Source: Thermomicrobium sp.
GTDB lineage: Bacteria > Chloroflexota > Chloroflexia > Thermomicrobiales > Thermomicrobiaceae
Direction: 5' to 3'
Assembly: GCA_025060175.1 (NCBI GenBank)
Contig: JANXBE010000002.1
Coordinates: forward strand, 29,213-93,212
Length of the DNA stretch: 64,000 nucleotides
Below are positions 45,778 to 54,806 of the stretch, piece by piece. Positions within the stretch are counted from its first letter, which is position 1, and every line of letters begins with the position of its first letter. The translations under genes and the position numbers were made by a program. Below the pieces are notes generated by a model that was not told the DNA's origin, made no database searches, and saw only the letters and a program-made list of their open reading frames with translations.

Positions 45778-45801
45778 CTGGCCCGGTGATGACCGGGCCA
45801 G
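45778..45801 (+). terminator. Hairpin after the dioxygenase gene
   Basis: CTGGCCCGGT (45778-45787), loop GATG, ACCGGGCCAG (45792-45801). Ten perfect base pairs, no U-tract. Confidence 0.55.
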
Positions 45802-45810
45802 CGCATCGCT

Positions 45811-45838
45811 TTGCGATGATTCGTCCTTCGGGTACAGT
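45811..45838 (+). promoter_or_regulatory. Possible promoter of the tautomerase gene
   Basis: TTGCGA (45811-45816), 16-base spacer, TACAGT (45833-45838), right after the hairpin at 45778-45801. Confidence 0.5.
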
Positions 45839-45899
45839 CGGATTCGTCGTGCTGGTGGGCGAAGGCCCCACCCTCGGCTCGAGCAAGGGAGATCACGCG

Positions 45900-46112
45900 A
45901 TGCCGATGCTGGAAGTGGTCATCGCCAGAGAAGAGCCGCTGACGGTCGAACAGAAGCGTGCCTTCGCACAGGAAGCCGTCGAGATCTTCAGGGCGGTTTT
46001 GGGAACCCCACCTGGACGCCTGCGCTTGGCCTTCTACGAACTGCGCCCCGAAGACAGTCTCGGGTTGCTCGAACGACCCTCGAGCACGCCCGACACACCG
46101 CCCGCAGGGTGA
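45900..46112 (+). CDS. 4-oxalocrotonate tautomerase-family protein
   Basis: 70 residues from ATG 45900 behind AGGGAG. After Met the sequence is PMLEVVIAREEPLT, so the catalytic N-terminal proline of the family is in place; KRAFAQEAVEIFRAVLG forms the following helix. Members isomerise 2-hydroxymuconate-type products of catechol cleavage, which fits the two upstream genes. The tail (PSSTPDTPPAG) is longer than in the shortest 62-residue enzymes. Its 3' end faces the convergent hydrolase gene. Confidence 0.8.
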   Translation: MPMLEVVIAREEPLTVEQKRAFAQEAVEIFRAVLGTPPGRLRLAFYELRPEDSLGLLERPSSTPDTPPAG

Positions 46113-46246
46113 GCGAACGGCACGAGTCAGTGCGCGCAGGAACCTGACCATCGAGCAGCCGTTGCAGCAACGAGCGCCGGCGAGCCGCCGCGACTGCGCC
46201 CACGGTCACCGCTGGTGCTGCTCGTCGCCGGATGGCGGAGGTGCTT

Positions 46247-47926
46247 CTACTCGCGGCCCACGATCGGAACCACGAGAAAGGACACGTAGCGACCCCCGCT
46301 GAGCACCTGGTGTCGACCTCGATTGACCGTGCGCTCGTGCCGCGCGTACACGCGGCCAGGCGGATAGTCCTGAATGTCTCGCCCTTGAACGATCAACCGA
46401 AGCGTCTCCCCCGGCTCGAACCGTGTCCCCGACGGCCAGATTTCGATATCGACGGCGACGGGTTCACCGGGTCGTACCTTCTCCTCGCGTTCGTGCCGGT
46501 GGACGGGTCTGAGGTCCGTCGAACGGACCGGATCGAGGTCGCGGTGGGAGATGCGCAACCAGCCGAGTGCCACCGGACCATCGTCGTACTGCGCATAGTG
46601 CGGGAACGTGACCACTCCTCCCTCGCGATCCAGTTTCTGCACGCCGACGAAGAGATCGGCGTCGTCGGCATCGAGCGCGGCGACCCAGAGATGGAGACGC
46701 ATCGGGCCGACGATCTCCACCGCCTGCGGGAACTGATAGTCGCAGACGAGACGACCGAGCGGACGCCGCCGTCGGTCGACTCCCCCGCTCGTCACCAGGT
46801 ACCAGCGAGTCGTGAGCTCGGTCGGCGGTCGATCGACGAGCTGTCCCCGTTCCAGATAGAGGAAGAGGCGAACCGGCCGGGCCCGTGAAACCGGCCAGGT
46901 CTCGAAGGTCCGCCACTCGCCGGTCGTGCCGGCTTGCCGCACGAAGGCGCGCACGGTCGGCCACTCCTCGACCTCGGTCCGCCGTTCCTTCAGGAACCGG
47001 TCGAAGAAGGCCAGCTGCCGCGCACGACTCTCCGGGCGATAATAGTACGCCCACTTCTTGTCACCGTGCACCTCGAGCCACTTGTCCTGCGACCGGATTC
47101 GCCGGAAGCCCTCCAGCGTGCCACGCGTGTGCAGTCCATGATCGGCCCAGCTCGCCACCACGTACGCGGGAATGCGGATCCGCTCCAGCTGCGCCGCCTT
47201 GGACGCCCAGAAGCTATCCCACAGCGGGTGTTCCTCCGCCTCCGTGAACAGATCCTCGACGAGCCCGGAGCCGACCGGCAGCCGCTGGAGCGTCCAGTAA
47301 GGCCAGAACCACGTTTCGGGGATACCGCCGTGATACGCGAACTCGCGATAGGTATCGGACCAGCCTTCCCACGGATTGATCGCCGCGAGATGCGGGGGCT
47401 CGAGCGCTGCCACCCGCCACTGGATGTTCGCGAGATAGGACACACCGGTCATCCCGACACGGCCGGTGCACCACGGCTGCCGGGCGATCCACTCGATACA
47501 GTCGTAGCAATCGTGCGCTTCTTCCTCCGCGATGAAGATCGCCGTCCCTTCGGAGTACCAGACCCCCCGCGGATTCACGTTCACCACGGCGTATCCGTGC
47601 GGTACCCAGAAGTGCGGATCCGGCCCTTCGAACATCGCGTACGGCCCGACGTCCTCCTCGCGCACGCCAGCGGACGGGAAAGCCCGCACGAGGTACTGCA
47701 GGGTACCCTCGTGTTTCCCGTACGGGCCCCAGGCGAGGAGCGCAGGCACCTGCTCACCGGAGACGGGTCGGAAGAGATCCGCGTAGATCCGGGTACCGTC
47801 CCGCAGCATGACGGACACGTCTCGCTCGATCAGGAGATCACCCTCGACGCGACGGTCCGGCGACGGCCCCTGGATACCTACGGCGTCGGGCCGTTCGAGC
47901 GGCTCCATGAACCGGTAGGGTCCCAT
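46247..47926 (-). CDS. CocE/NonD-family hydrolase (X-Pro dipeptidyl-peptidase S15 fold)
   Basis: 559 residues from ATG 47926 with GGAGG about 8 bases upstream. Alpha/beta-hydrolase domain with the nucleophile elbow GMTGVSYLANIQW near residue 166, NVNPRGVWYSEG near 126, the aspartate in VVASWADHGLHTRG near 276 and the histidine in EVHGDKKW near 307; C-terminal jelly-roll domain (RLHLWVAALDADDADLFVGV near 420). Family members hydrolyse esters (cocaine esterase) or peptides, and some are amidases. Last gene of the five-gene operon, suggesting the substrate is an ester or amide brought in by the importer. Confidence 0.87.
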   Translation of the reverse strand: MGPYRFMEPLERPDAVGIQGPSPDRRVEGDLLIERDVSVMLRDGTRIYADLFRPVSGEQVPALLAWGPYGKHEGTLQYLVRAFPSAGVREEDVGPYAMFEGPDPHFWVPHGYAVVNVNPRGVWYSEGTAIFIAEEEAHDCYDCIEWIARQPWCTGRVGMTGVSYLANIQWRVAALEPPHLAAINPWEGWSDTYREFAYHGGIPETWFWPYWTLQRLPVGSGLVEDLFTEAEEHPLWDSFWASKAAQLERIRIPAYVVASWADHGLHTRGTLEGFRRIRSQDKWLEVHGDKKWAYYYRPESRARQLAFFDRFLKERRTEVEEWPTVRAFVRQAGTTGEWRTFETWPVSRARPVRLFLYLERGQLVDRPPTELTTRWYLVTSGGVDRRRRPLGRLVCDYQFPQAVEIVGPMRLHLWVAALDADDADLFVGVQKLDREGGVVTFPHYAQYDDGPVALGWLRISHRDLDPVRSTDLRPVHRHEREEKVRPGEPVAVDIEIWPSGTRFEPGETLRLIVQGRDIQDYPPGRVYARHERTVNRGRHQVLSGGRYVSFLVVPIVGRE

Positions 47927-47984
47927 CGCCGTCCCCTCCATTCCACGGCTCCCGGTCCGCCGCACGCACGACCGCTCCCGAGCA

Positions 47985-49004
47985 TCATGTTGGCAGGCGG
48001 AGACGGAGCAGCCGCTGTGCGTTGCCGGCGTAGATCCGCTCCTTGTCCTCGCGCGACGCCGTGATGTTGTCGATCACCCGGATCGTCTCCCCGATGAACA
48101 ATCCACCGCCGCGTGGATCGAAGGGAAAATCGGTCGCGAACAGCACACGCTCTGCGCCGAAGAAAGCCAACCCGCATTCGGTCGCGGGCAGAGCACCGAA
48201 CAGGGCGGTGTCCGCGAGGAACCGTCGGAAGTACTCGTAGGGTCGCTCGCGGAGACGCGCGCGAGCCGCGGCATCCTCCGGGTCATCGGTACGTCGGCCG
48301 AGCGCGTCGAGCCCCCACCCGACGCGCCCCTCGAAGTACGGCACCATTCCACCCATATGATGCGTGAGGATCTTGATGGTGGGATAGCGATCGAAGAGTC
48401 CCCAGAACACCATGCGCGCCATGAAGACGCTCGTCTCGTACGGCCAGCCGAAGCACCACCAGAGGTCGTACTTGGACCGGTCCTCGGTTCGATAGTCCGG
48501 AACGTCGGGTTCGCGCGAGGGGTGAACCCAGATCGGCAAATCCCGTTCGGCCATCAACGCGAAGAGCGGTTCATAGATCGGCTGGTCCAGCGGTGCACCG
48601 TTCACATTGGTGTAGATCTGGACCCCCGTCGCTCCCAGCTCGTCCAGCGCGTCGCGCGCGTCGTCCCCGGCGCGGTCCGGTTCGGTCGGGGGGCGGGAGG
48701 CGTCGACTCCCGCGAGCCGCTCCGGCGGCCGCGCGCAGAGTTCGGCCATCCCCTCGTTCGCGATACGTGCGAGCTCCCGCGCCTGCGCTGGACTCCCGAG
48801 CACTTCGAGCGGCGGAGCAGCCAACGACAGGACCTGGACGTATCCCTCGTGCGGGTCCATCAGACGGAAGCGGTGATCCAAGTCGTACAGCGCTTGGATA
48901 CCACGGACACGCTTCTGCATGTACGCGGACCCTGCGATTCGCGCGGTCATGACCTCCCAGTAGCGCGGCGGGAAAATGTGGCAGAACACATCGATCTTGA
49001 GCAC
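47985..49004 (-). CDS. ACMSD-like amidohydrolase/decarboxylase (amidohydrolase-2 family)
   Basis: 339 residues from GTG 49004 (GGGGGG upstream). TIM-barrel amidohydrolase: a histidine in WVHPSREPD near residue 160, a pair in KILTHHMGGMVPYFEGR near 212, and the aspartate in VLFATDFPFDPRGGG near 292. The N-terminal metal motif, normally DxHxH, reads DVFCH here, so the first histidine is a phenylalanine. Related enzymes decarboxylate aminocarboxymuconate semialdehyde or resorcylates, or hydrolyse lactones. Its place in the operon with an importer and a hydrolase suggests a step in breakdown of an aromatic acid. Confidence 0.82.
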   Translation of the reverse strand: MLKIDVFCHIFPPRYWEVMTARIAGSAYMQKRVRGIQALYDLDHRFRLMDPHEGYVQVLSLAAPPLEVLGSPAQARELARIANEGMAELCARPPERLAGVDASRPPTEPDRAGDDARDALDELGATGVQIYTNVNGAPLDQPIYEPLFALMAERDLPIWVHPSREPDVPDYRTEDRSKYDLWWCFGWPYETSVFMARMVFWGLFDRYPTIKILTHHMGGMVPYFEGRVGWGLDALGRRTDDPEDAAARARLRERPYEYFRRFLADTALFGALPATECGLAFFGAERVLFATDFPFDPRGGGLFIGETIRVIDNITASREDKERIYAGNAQRLLRLRLPT

Positions 49005-49050
49005 CAGCGCGACCCCCCTTCGCCCGGCAACAGCATCGGACAGCCCTGTC

Positions 49051-50229
49051 CTACCGCTGCGTCTCAGCCTCGTCCAGGAAGCTGAAATCGACCAACTGCT
49101 CCACCGGTACCCGCTGCTGGATACTCTTGCGCCGCAGCCAGATCTCTTGGACGGCTTCCAAATATCGCGTCTCGAACCGACCGTCCGCGCGCAGCCCGGG
49201 CCAGACCATCTTGTCGTAGAGCTGGTCGTTCTTCAGCGGCGTGAACTGTTTGAGGATCTCGACGACCTCGCGCCGGCGCTCTGGCGACGACATCGCCTCG
49301 TTGTAGAACCGCAAGCCACGCAGGTAGGCGACCATCCAGGCGACGGCCAAGGGGCGATCGTTCACCACGTGCGGGCCGTAGAAGATTCCCGCGATCGGAA
49401 AATCGTCGCCGATCACCTGGACGAGCGAGTCCCCCCGGAGGAGTGCCACTGCAACTCCTTGCTGGTCGATCGCGATCGTCGCCGTCGGCTCCACCAGTTC
49501 CGCAGCATGGATGGCCTCGTTCTGGAGCGCCGCTGGCGTGTCGGGCACCCGCATGACGACGATCTCCACGTCGTCCAGCGTCAGCCCGCCGCTCGCGAGC
49601 ACCCGCTCGGCCTCGAGGATGTCCATGCCGGAGTCGTTGGTGACGGCGAACTTCTTCCCACGCAGATCAGCGACCGAGCGAATGTCGCCACGATCGTACG
49701 CGTGCTTCGGGACGCCGATGGCATGAAACCCGAAACCCTTGCTCAAGCTCCCTTTGGTGGCTACCGCGGGGACACGAATGCCCTGTGCGATCGCATTCGC
49801 GTGCGCAGCGGAAAACGACCCGCCGGAAATGTCCAGCTGCCCGGTGCTCAGCAGCGGGATCGTCTCACCAGCGGTGCGCGCTCCCGTATCCAGCTCGATC
49901 GTGATCCCGACCTCGGCGAAGAATCCCTTCGCCATCGCGATGTAGATCCCAGCGTCCGAGACCGCACCGATCGTCGTGACCCGCATCGTGCGAGGTGCGG
50001 GACGCGCCGTCGGCGTCGGGACGGCGGTCGGCGTCGGTGTCCTCGCTGGAGTCGACACAGCCGCCGGCACCGTCGGCGGCTGTGCGGGCACCGTCGGCGA
50101 GGCGACGGTGGAGGCGGTCGGTGTCGGAGCACCCCCTCCACATCCGGCGAGCAAGCCGCCTCCGGCCACCGCACCGAGAAGACCGAGCCGGCGCAACACC
50201 GCACGACGAGTCCAGAGCTGGCCCAGCAT
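49051..50229 (-). CDS. ABC transporter substrate-binding lipoprotein (NMT1/SsuA type)
   Basis: 392 residues from ATG 50229 behind GGAGGAG. Lipoprotein signal with WTRRAVLRRLG and lipobox LLAGC near residue 30, then a 45-residue Pro/Thr/Val linker. The mature domain has the NMT1-like pattern TIGAVSDAGIYIAMAKGFFA near 87, GQLDISGGSFSAAHANAIAQ near 130, and DLRGKKFAVTNDSG near 188. Such proteins bind sulfonates, nitrate, thiamine precursors, taurine or aromatic acids. Forms an importer with the next two genes upstream. Confidence 0.87.
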   Translation of the reverse strand: MLGQLWTRRAVLRRLGLLGAVAGGGLLAGCGGGAPTPTASTVASPTVPAQPPTVPAAVSTPARTPTPTAVPTPTARPAPRTMRVTTIGAVSDAGIYIAMAKGFFAEVGITIELDTGARTAGETIPLLSTGQLDISGGSFSAAHANAIAQGIRVPAVATKGSLSKGFGFHAIGVPKHAYDRGDIRSVADLRGKKFAVTNDSGMDILEAERVLASGGLTLDDVEIVVMRVPDTPAALQNEAIHAAELVEPTATIAIDQQGVAVALLRGDSLVQVIGDDFPIAGIFYGPHVVNDRPLAVAWMVAYLRGLRFYNEAMSSPERRREVVEILKQFTPLKNDQLYDKMVWPGLRADGRFETRYLEAVQEIWLRRKSIQQRVPVEQLVDFSFLDEAETQR

Positions 50230-50335
50230 CGCTCCTCCTTCCCACCGAGCGCAACGAAGCGGTTCCACGCGATTCGGTCGCTGCCTCCTTCAGGCGGGTG
50301 CACAGTGCAGTCGTCCGACGGCCTGAGCACACCGG

Positions 50336-51166
50336 TTACCGCCGGCCAGCCGTCCGCTGCCACGGCACGAGCACCCGCCGCAGGAAGTCGACGAGCTGCA
50401 CGCTCACGAAGCCCAGGATCGCCGTCACGAAGAGCGTCGCCCACAAGGAGGACACGGAGAACGTCTGCCACGCACTCCAGAGGAGATAGCCGAGCCCATC
50501 CCGGGCACCCAGCATTTCGGCCAAGACGCCGAGAATCAGCCCCGTCCCCACTCCGAGTCGCAAGCCCGCGAGCACGAGTGGCATCGCACCTGGCAGCGCC
50601 ACGGTCCAAATTACATCCCACCGGCGGGCGCCGAAGGTCTTGGCTACGTCGAAATACACCGGACTGATGACGAGGACTCCCTCCATGGCATTCGTCACGG
50701 CGAGGTAGAACACGCCGATCGCGACCATCGAGACCTTGGAGCCCTCGCCGAGCCCGAAGATGAGGAGCAGCAACGGGAAGAGTGCGCTCTTCGGTAAGGG
50801 GTAGGTGGCAGCGATGATCGGGTCGAGCGTCAACCGGAGCCAGCGTGAGAGCCCCATCGCCAAACCGAGCAAGACGGCTGGCACTCCGCCGATGACGGTC
50901 CCGAGCAGCACGCGCCACAGTGTGACCTTCAAGTGATGGAGCAACACACCGGTCGTCACTGCATCCCAGAACGCCCGCACGATCGCGCTCGGTGCCGGGA
51001 AGAACCGTTGATCGACCCAACCGGCCCGGGCGGCCACCTCCCAAAGGAGCAACAAGGCCACCGGCGAGAGCACCTGCACTGCCGCCTCCGTCTTGGCCCC
51101 CGCCCGCGGTAGCCAGCGCACCCGCTGTGACGCGCCGCCTTCCAGCGTCACCCCGCGCTCTGCCAT
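50336..51166 (-). CDS. ABC transporter permease (SsuC/TauC type)
   Basis: 276 residues from ATG 51166 (GGGAGG 7 bases upstream; GTG 51172 is an alternative overlapping the ATPase stop). About six membrane helices. The permease signature (EAA loop) lies in EGVLVISPVYFDVAKTFGAR, then WDVIWTVALPGAMPLVLAGL near 180. Three-gene importer with the ATPase upstream and the binding protein downstream. Confidence 0.9.
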   Translation of the reverse strand: MAERGVTLEGGASQRVRWLPRAGAKTEAAVQVLSPVALLLLWEVAARAGWVDQRFFPAPSAIVRAFWDAVTTGVLLHHLKVTLWRVLLGTVIGGVPAVLLGLAMGLSRWLRLTLDPIIAATYPLPKSALFPLLLLIFGLGEGSKVSMVAIGVFYLAVTNAMEGVLVISPVYFDVAKTFGARRWDVIWTVALPGAMPLVLAGLRLGVGTGLILGVLAEMLGARDGLGYLLWSAWQTFSVSSLWATLFVTAILGFVSVQLVDFLRRVLVPWQRTAGRR

Positions 51167-51168
51167 CC

Positions 51169-51999
51169 TCACGCCTCCCGTGGTCCGCGTCGGACCTCTT
51201 CCGCGATCAGCCCCCAGATCTCTTCGTAGAGCTCACCGTACCGCGGATCGGCACGCACCTCGACCACATCCCGCGGTCGAGCGAACGGGATCGGAATCAG
51301 CCGCTTCACCTGCCCTGGGCGATGGGTCATCACCAGTACCTCGTCGCCGAGCGTGATCGCCTCGTCAATCGAGTGGGTGACGAAGATCACGGTCTTCTGC
51401 TGTTCCTCGCAGAGCGTGGAGACTTCTTGCTGGAGGATGGTGCGCATCTGCTCGTCGAGCGCAGAGAACGGTTCGTCCATCAAGAGCACGTCGGGATCGA
51501 CGGCGAACGCTCGCGCGATCGATACCCGCTGCTTCATCCCTCCGGAGAGCTGGTGCGGATAGGCGCGCTCGAATCCGGCGAGCCCGACTTTCCGAATCCA
51601 GTGCCCTGCACGCTCCTCCGCGGCTCGCCCCCGGACGCGGCGGAGCCGAAGACCGTAGGCGACGTTCTCCCGCACGGTCATCCAGGGAAAGACCGACTGC
51701 TCCTGGAACACCATCGCGAACGGTGGATGGCCATCGCGGCTCGGGCGCATCCATACCTCGCCACTGTCGTGCTGCTCGAGCCCGGCGAGGATGCGCAGAA
51801 GCGTCGTCTTGCCGCAACCACTGGGACCCACGATGACGAGGAACCGCCCCTCACGAAGCTCGAAACTCACCCGATCCAACGCACGTATGACCCGCTGTCC
51901 GTGACGGAAATGCTTGACGACGTCGCGCACCCGAACCACGACGTCGCGCCCGACGGTCGACGTCCCGAGTGATCCGTTCCACATTTCCTGCACGACCAC
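51169..51999 (-). CDS. ABC transporter ATP-binding protein (SsuB/TauB type)
   Basis: 276 residues. Walker A IVGPSGCGKTTLLRIL near residue 56, Q-loop FQEQSVFPWMTV near 97, signature LSGGMKQRVSIARAF near 149, Walker B DVLLMDEPFSALD near 168, H-loop VTHSIDEAI. Energises the NMT1-like importer. GTG 51999 is used; GTG 51993 and ATG 51984 are alternatives. First gene of the operon 51999-46247, with a promoter at 52056-52089. Confidence 0.92.
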   Translation of the reverse strand: MVVQEMWNGSLGTSTVGRDVVVRVRDVVKHFRHGQRVIRALDRVSFELREGRFLVIVGPSGCGKTTLLRILAGLEQHDSGEVWMRPSRDGHPPFAMVFQEQSVFPWMTVRENVAYGLRLRRVRGRAAEERAGHWIRKVGLAGFERAYPHQLSGGMKQRVSIARAFAVDPDVLLMDEPFSALDEQMRTILQQEVSTLCEEQQKTVIFVTHSIDEAITLGDEVLVMTHRPGQVKRLIPIPFARPRDVVEVRADPRYGELYEEIWGLIAEEVRRGPREA

Positions 52000-52055
52000 C
52001 CCCGGTACCCGCTCGAACGGCTCGACAGCGCAACGGTCTAATGGTGATCACTTGT

Positions 52056-52089
52056 CCCGATCCTAGTCGGATCGGGGACGACGCTTCAA
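52056..52089 (-). promoter_or_regulatory. Promoter with inverted repeat for the importer-amidohydrolase-hydrolase operon
   Basis: Minus strand TTGAAG (52089-52084), 18-base spacer, TAGGAT (52065-52060). An 8-bp inverted repeat CCCGATCC-TAGTC-GGATCGGG (52056-52076) covers the -10 element, a good site for a repressor. Confidence 0.55.
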
Positions 52090-52255
52090 TCCCGAAGTTC
52101 TCGATATCCGAACGGGCTCCCCTGCTCTGGCCGCGGATCCTTCGCGATCGGTACGGTCGCAGCGGCTCCGCAGAGCAGCGACGAGCCAGCACACGACGCG
52201 TGCCGTCGCGCTGCCAGTACTGCGCGCACCGACGCAGGGTGCTGGGGCCGCTCAG

Positions 52256-54739
52256 TCACGCGGGACGGAACCGCTCGCCCGCCCCCCAACGCGCCTCTTC
52301 GAGCAGCTGGAAACTGCCATGCAGCCGGATGTCTCGGGCGTTCGATCCGACGAGCACCTGGTACTCCCCTGCTGGTGCGACCCACTGCTTGGCTGCCTCG
52401 TCGAAATAAGCCAGGTCACGCGGTGAGACAGTGAACGAGACCGTCGTCGAGGCACCGGGGGCGAGCTGGACGCGCTGGAACCCGCGCAACTCCTTGACTG
52501 GTCGCCGTACCGGGCCGCTCGGAGAGCTGACGTAGAGTTGGACGACCTCGCTCCCTGTGCGCTGTCCCTCGTTCTCGACGACACACGAGACGACCACCGT
52601 TTCTCCCGCGCCGATCGCTGGCCGATCGAGCGTGAGGGCACGATAGCCGAACCGCGTGTATCCCAGTCCAAAGCCGAAGGGAAAGAGTGGTTCGATCTTT
52701 CTCGCATCGTACCAACGGTACCCGACGAACAGCCCTTCACCATAGCGCAGTCGTCCGAATTCACCCGGATAGTGGAGAAAAGCGGGCGAGTGCTCGAGCC
52801 GACGCGGATAGGTGAACGGTAAACGTCCAGCAGGCTCGGCACCACCGCTCAGCACGTCGACGACTGCATGGCCGACCTCTTCCCCAGCGTACCAGGCGAG
52901 CAGCAGCGCGCGGACCCGATCGAGCCACGGGAGATGCACCGGAGACCCACCCGTGAGGACGACTACCGTGTTCGGGTTCGCTTCCGCGACCGCCGCAACG
53001 AGTCGATTCTGGGCACCGGGTAGATCGAATGATTCGCGATCGAACCCTTCGCTTTCCCATTCCGGGCTCAAGCCGACGAAGACGAGCGCGAGTTCCGCCT
53101 GCTCCGCTGCACGCACGGCCCGCGCGATCCGTTCGTCCTCGGTGAGTGCCTGCACGATCCCGAAGCGGAAACCGGCGAGCGGCATGCCCGGTTGCACCTT
53201 GCGGTACTCCGCCACCACCTCGTAGGCTCGTCCGGCTTCCAACTCCACTTCCGCTCGCACTTCCGCGCTCCCGAACCCGAAGTACGTGCGGCCTGGCGAA
53301 GGGTTCGTCCAGTTGTCGAGGACCACCGTTCCATTCAGCAGGAGGCGCACCTGACCGACCGACGCCGCGCCGAGCAGGTACGACCCACTCTCCGGTGGAC
53401 TGAAGTGCACCCGCAAACGGGCCGAAAACGCCGTGGCGTCGATGCCAGGGGCGATGTCACCGAGCCAGATGAGATCCGTCGTCGGTACGCGCAGCGTCGC
53501 TGCCGGTTCACCGTGCAGGTCGGGATGCGGATAGAGTATCAGCTCGGCACCCTCCGATCCGAGCGCGGGCCCCTCGAGCGGCGGTACCAACTTGCCGATC
53601 GCCGCTCCCTCCTCGACGAGGAACTCGCAGTGCGGCGCTGCCTCCTGCAACGCCATCACCGGTGTGACGACCGGGTGCGAGCGCACGAAGGCACTGCCCC
53701 CACCACCGACCGCAGGCCGGATCGCGTGCGGTCCGAGTACCGCGATCCGCCGGAAGGCTTGCACGTCGAGCGGGAGAATGCCGTCGTTGCGCAGCAAGAC
53801 CATGCCGGACGCGGCGACCTGACGGATGAGGGCTCGGTGTTCAGGTCGATCGATCGCTCGCTCTTCGGTCGAATCCGGCCCCGATTCGAGGCGCCCAGCA
53901 CGCTGGTAGAGCGTTAGGATCCGGCGGACACTCCGGTCGATCGCCTCGACCGAGACCGCACCCCGCTCGACTGCCTCCCGGAGCTTCGCTCCACGCCACT
54001 GCGGCGGTCCGGGCATCTCGAGATCCAGACCCGCCTCCAGCGCCTCGACGGTACTGTGGGTACCGAACCAATCGGACATCGCGACCCCAGAGTAGCCGAG
54101 TTCGTCACGGAGAACCGTGGTCAGAAGCCATGGGTGCTCGCTGCAATAGATGCCGTTGAGCCGGTTGTAGGCCGCCATGACGCACCATGGATCAGCTTCG
54201 CTGATCACGACTGCGAACGGGAAGAGATACAGCTCCCGAAGCGGCCGTTCGTCGACCTCGATCGAAATCGTGTGACGTTCGAACTCTTGATCGTTGGCGA
54301 CGAAGTGCTTGATGCATGCACCGATGCCACGCGACTGCAGACCGCGAACGTACGCGACTGCGAGGCGAGCGGTCAACCAGGGATCCTCGGAGAAACACTC
54401 GAAGTTCCGTCCGCCGAGCGCAGTGCGTTGCAGATTGATGGTCGGTGCCAGGACCACCTGCACGCCCTTCGTCTCCGCCTCTTCGGCTAACGCCTGCCCG
54501 ATGCGCTCCACCAGTCCTGGATCCCAGGTCGCTCCGAGCAGTACGGGCGCTGGAAACGCGGCTGCTGGAACGATGCGGTTGCCGCGGACTCCGGCCGGTC
54601 CGTCGCTTACCTTGAGCGGGCGGATACCGAGTCGAGGTACACCCGGCACGGTCCACAGACTGTCACCGGCCAGAAGCGTCAGCTTTTCTTCGAGCGTCAT
54701 CGCAGTGAGCAACTGATCCAGCTTTGCGTTACCGTCCAC
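52256..54739 (-). CDS. Beta-glucosidase, glycoside hydrolase family 3, with PA14 domain
   Basis: 827 residues from GTG 54739, GGGGGG upstream; longer frames lack support. GH3 N-terminal barrel: VSDGPAGVRG near residue 45, CIKHFVANDQEFERH near 142, nucleophile aspartate in GVAMSDWFGTHS near 219. The PA14 domain inserts near 400-550 (FSPPESGSYLLGAASVGQVR, FGFGSAEVRAEVELEAGRAY). The second GH3 domain has the likely acid/base glutamate in SPEWESEGFDRESF near 565, and an Fn3-like C-terminus (VVSCVVENEGQRTGSEVVQL). No signal peptide, so cytoplasmic. Cleaves short beta-linked glucosides, probably brought in by the divergent Opp-type importer. Confidence 0.92.
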   Translation of the reverse strand: MDGNAKLDQLLTAMTLEEKLTLLAGDSLWTVPGVPRLGIRPLKVSDGPAGVRGNRIVPAAAFPAPVLLGATWDPGLVERIGQALAEEAETKGVQVVLAPTINLQRTALGGRNFECFSEDPWLTARLAVAYVRGLQSRGIGACIKHFVANDQEFERHTISIEVDERPLRELYLFPFAVVISEADPWCVMAAYNRLNGIYCSEHPWLLTTVLRDELGYSGVAMSDWFGTHSTVEALEAGLDLEMPGPPQWRGAKLREAVERGAVSVEAIDRSVRRILTLYQRAGRLESGPDSTEERAIDRPEHRALIRQVAASGMVLLRNDGILPLDVQAFRRIAVLGPHAIRPAVGGGGSAFVRSHPVVTPVMALQEAAPHCEFLVEEGAAIGKLVPPLEGPALGSEGAELILYPHPDLHGEPAATLRVPTTDLIWLGDIAPGIDATAFSARLRVHFSPPESGSYLLGAASVGQVRLLLNGTVVLDNWTNPSPGRTYFGFGSAEVRAEVELEAGRAYEVVAEYRKVQPGMPLAGFRFGIVQALTEDERIARAVRAAEQAELALVFVGLSPEWESEGFDRESFDLPGAQNRLVAAVAEANPNTVVVLTGGSPVHLPWLDRVRALLLAWYAGEEVGHAVVDVLSGGAEPAGRLPFTYPRRLEHSPAFLHYPGEFGRLRYGEGLFVGYRWYDARKIEPLFPFGFGLGYTRFGYRALTLDRPAIGAGETVVVSCVVENEGQRTGSEVVQLYVSSPSGPVRRPVKELRGFQRVQLAPGASTTVSFTVSPRDLAYFDEAAKQWVAPAGEYQVLVGSNARDIRLHGSFQLLEEARWGAGERFRPA

Positions 54740-54776
54740 CGTGCCCCCCCTTGCAAAGCGAACGATCGAGCACCGC

Positions 54777-54806
54777 ATGATAGCATGAACTCGTAGCAGG
54801 TCGGAA
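54777..54806 (-). promoter_or_regulatory. Possible promoter of the GH3 gene
   Basis: Minus strand TTCCGA (54806-54801), 18-base spacer, TATCAT (54782-54777) preceded by TGC (extended -10). The 12-base stretch GTTCATGCTATC also occurs at the ArsR-type promoter (near 42182-42171). Confidence 0.4.

Noticed and set aside
52000..52255. Thiamine (THI) riboswitch before the NMT1-type importer
   Set aside because: No CTGAGA...ACCTGATC-type core; the visible inverted repeat coincides with the -10 box and is better read as an operator.
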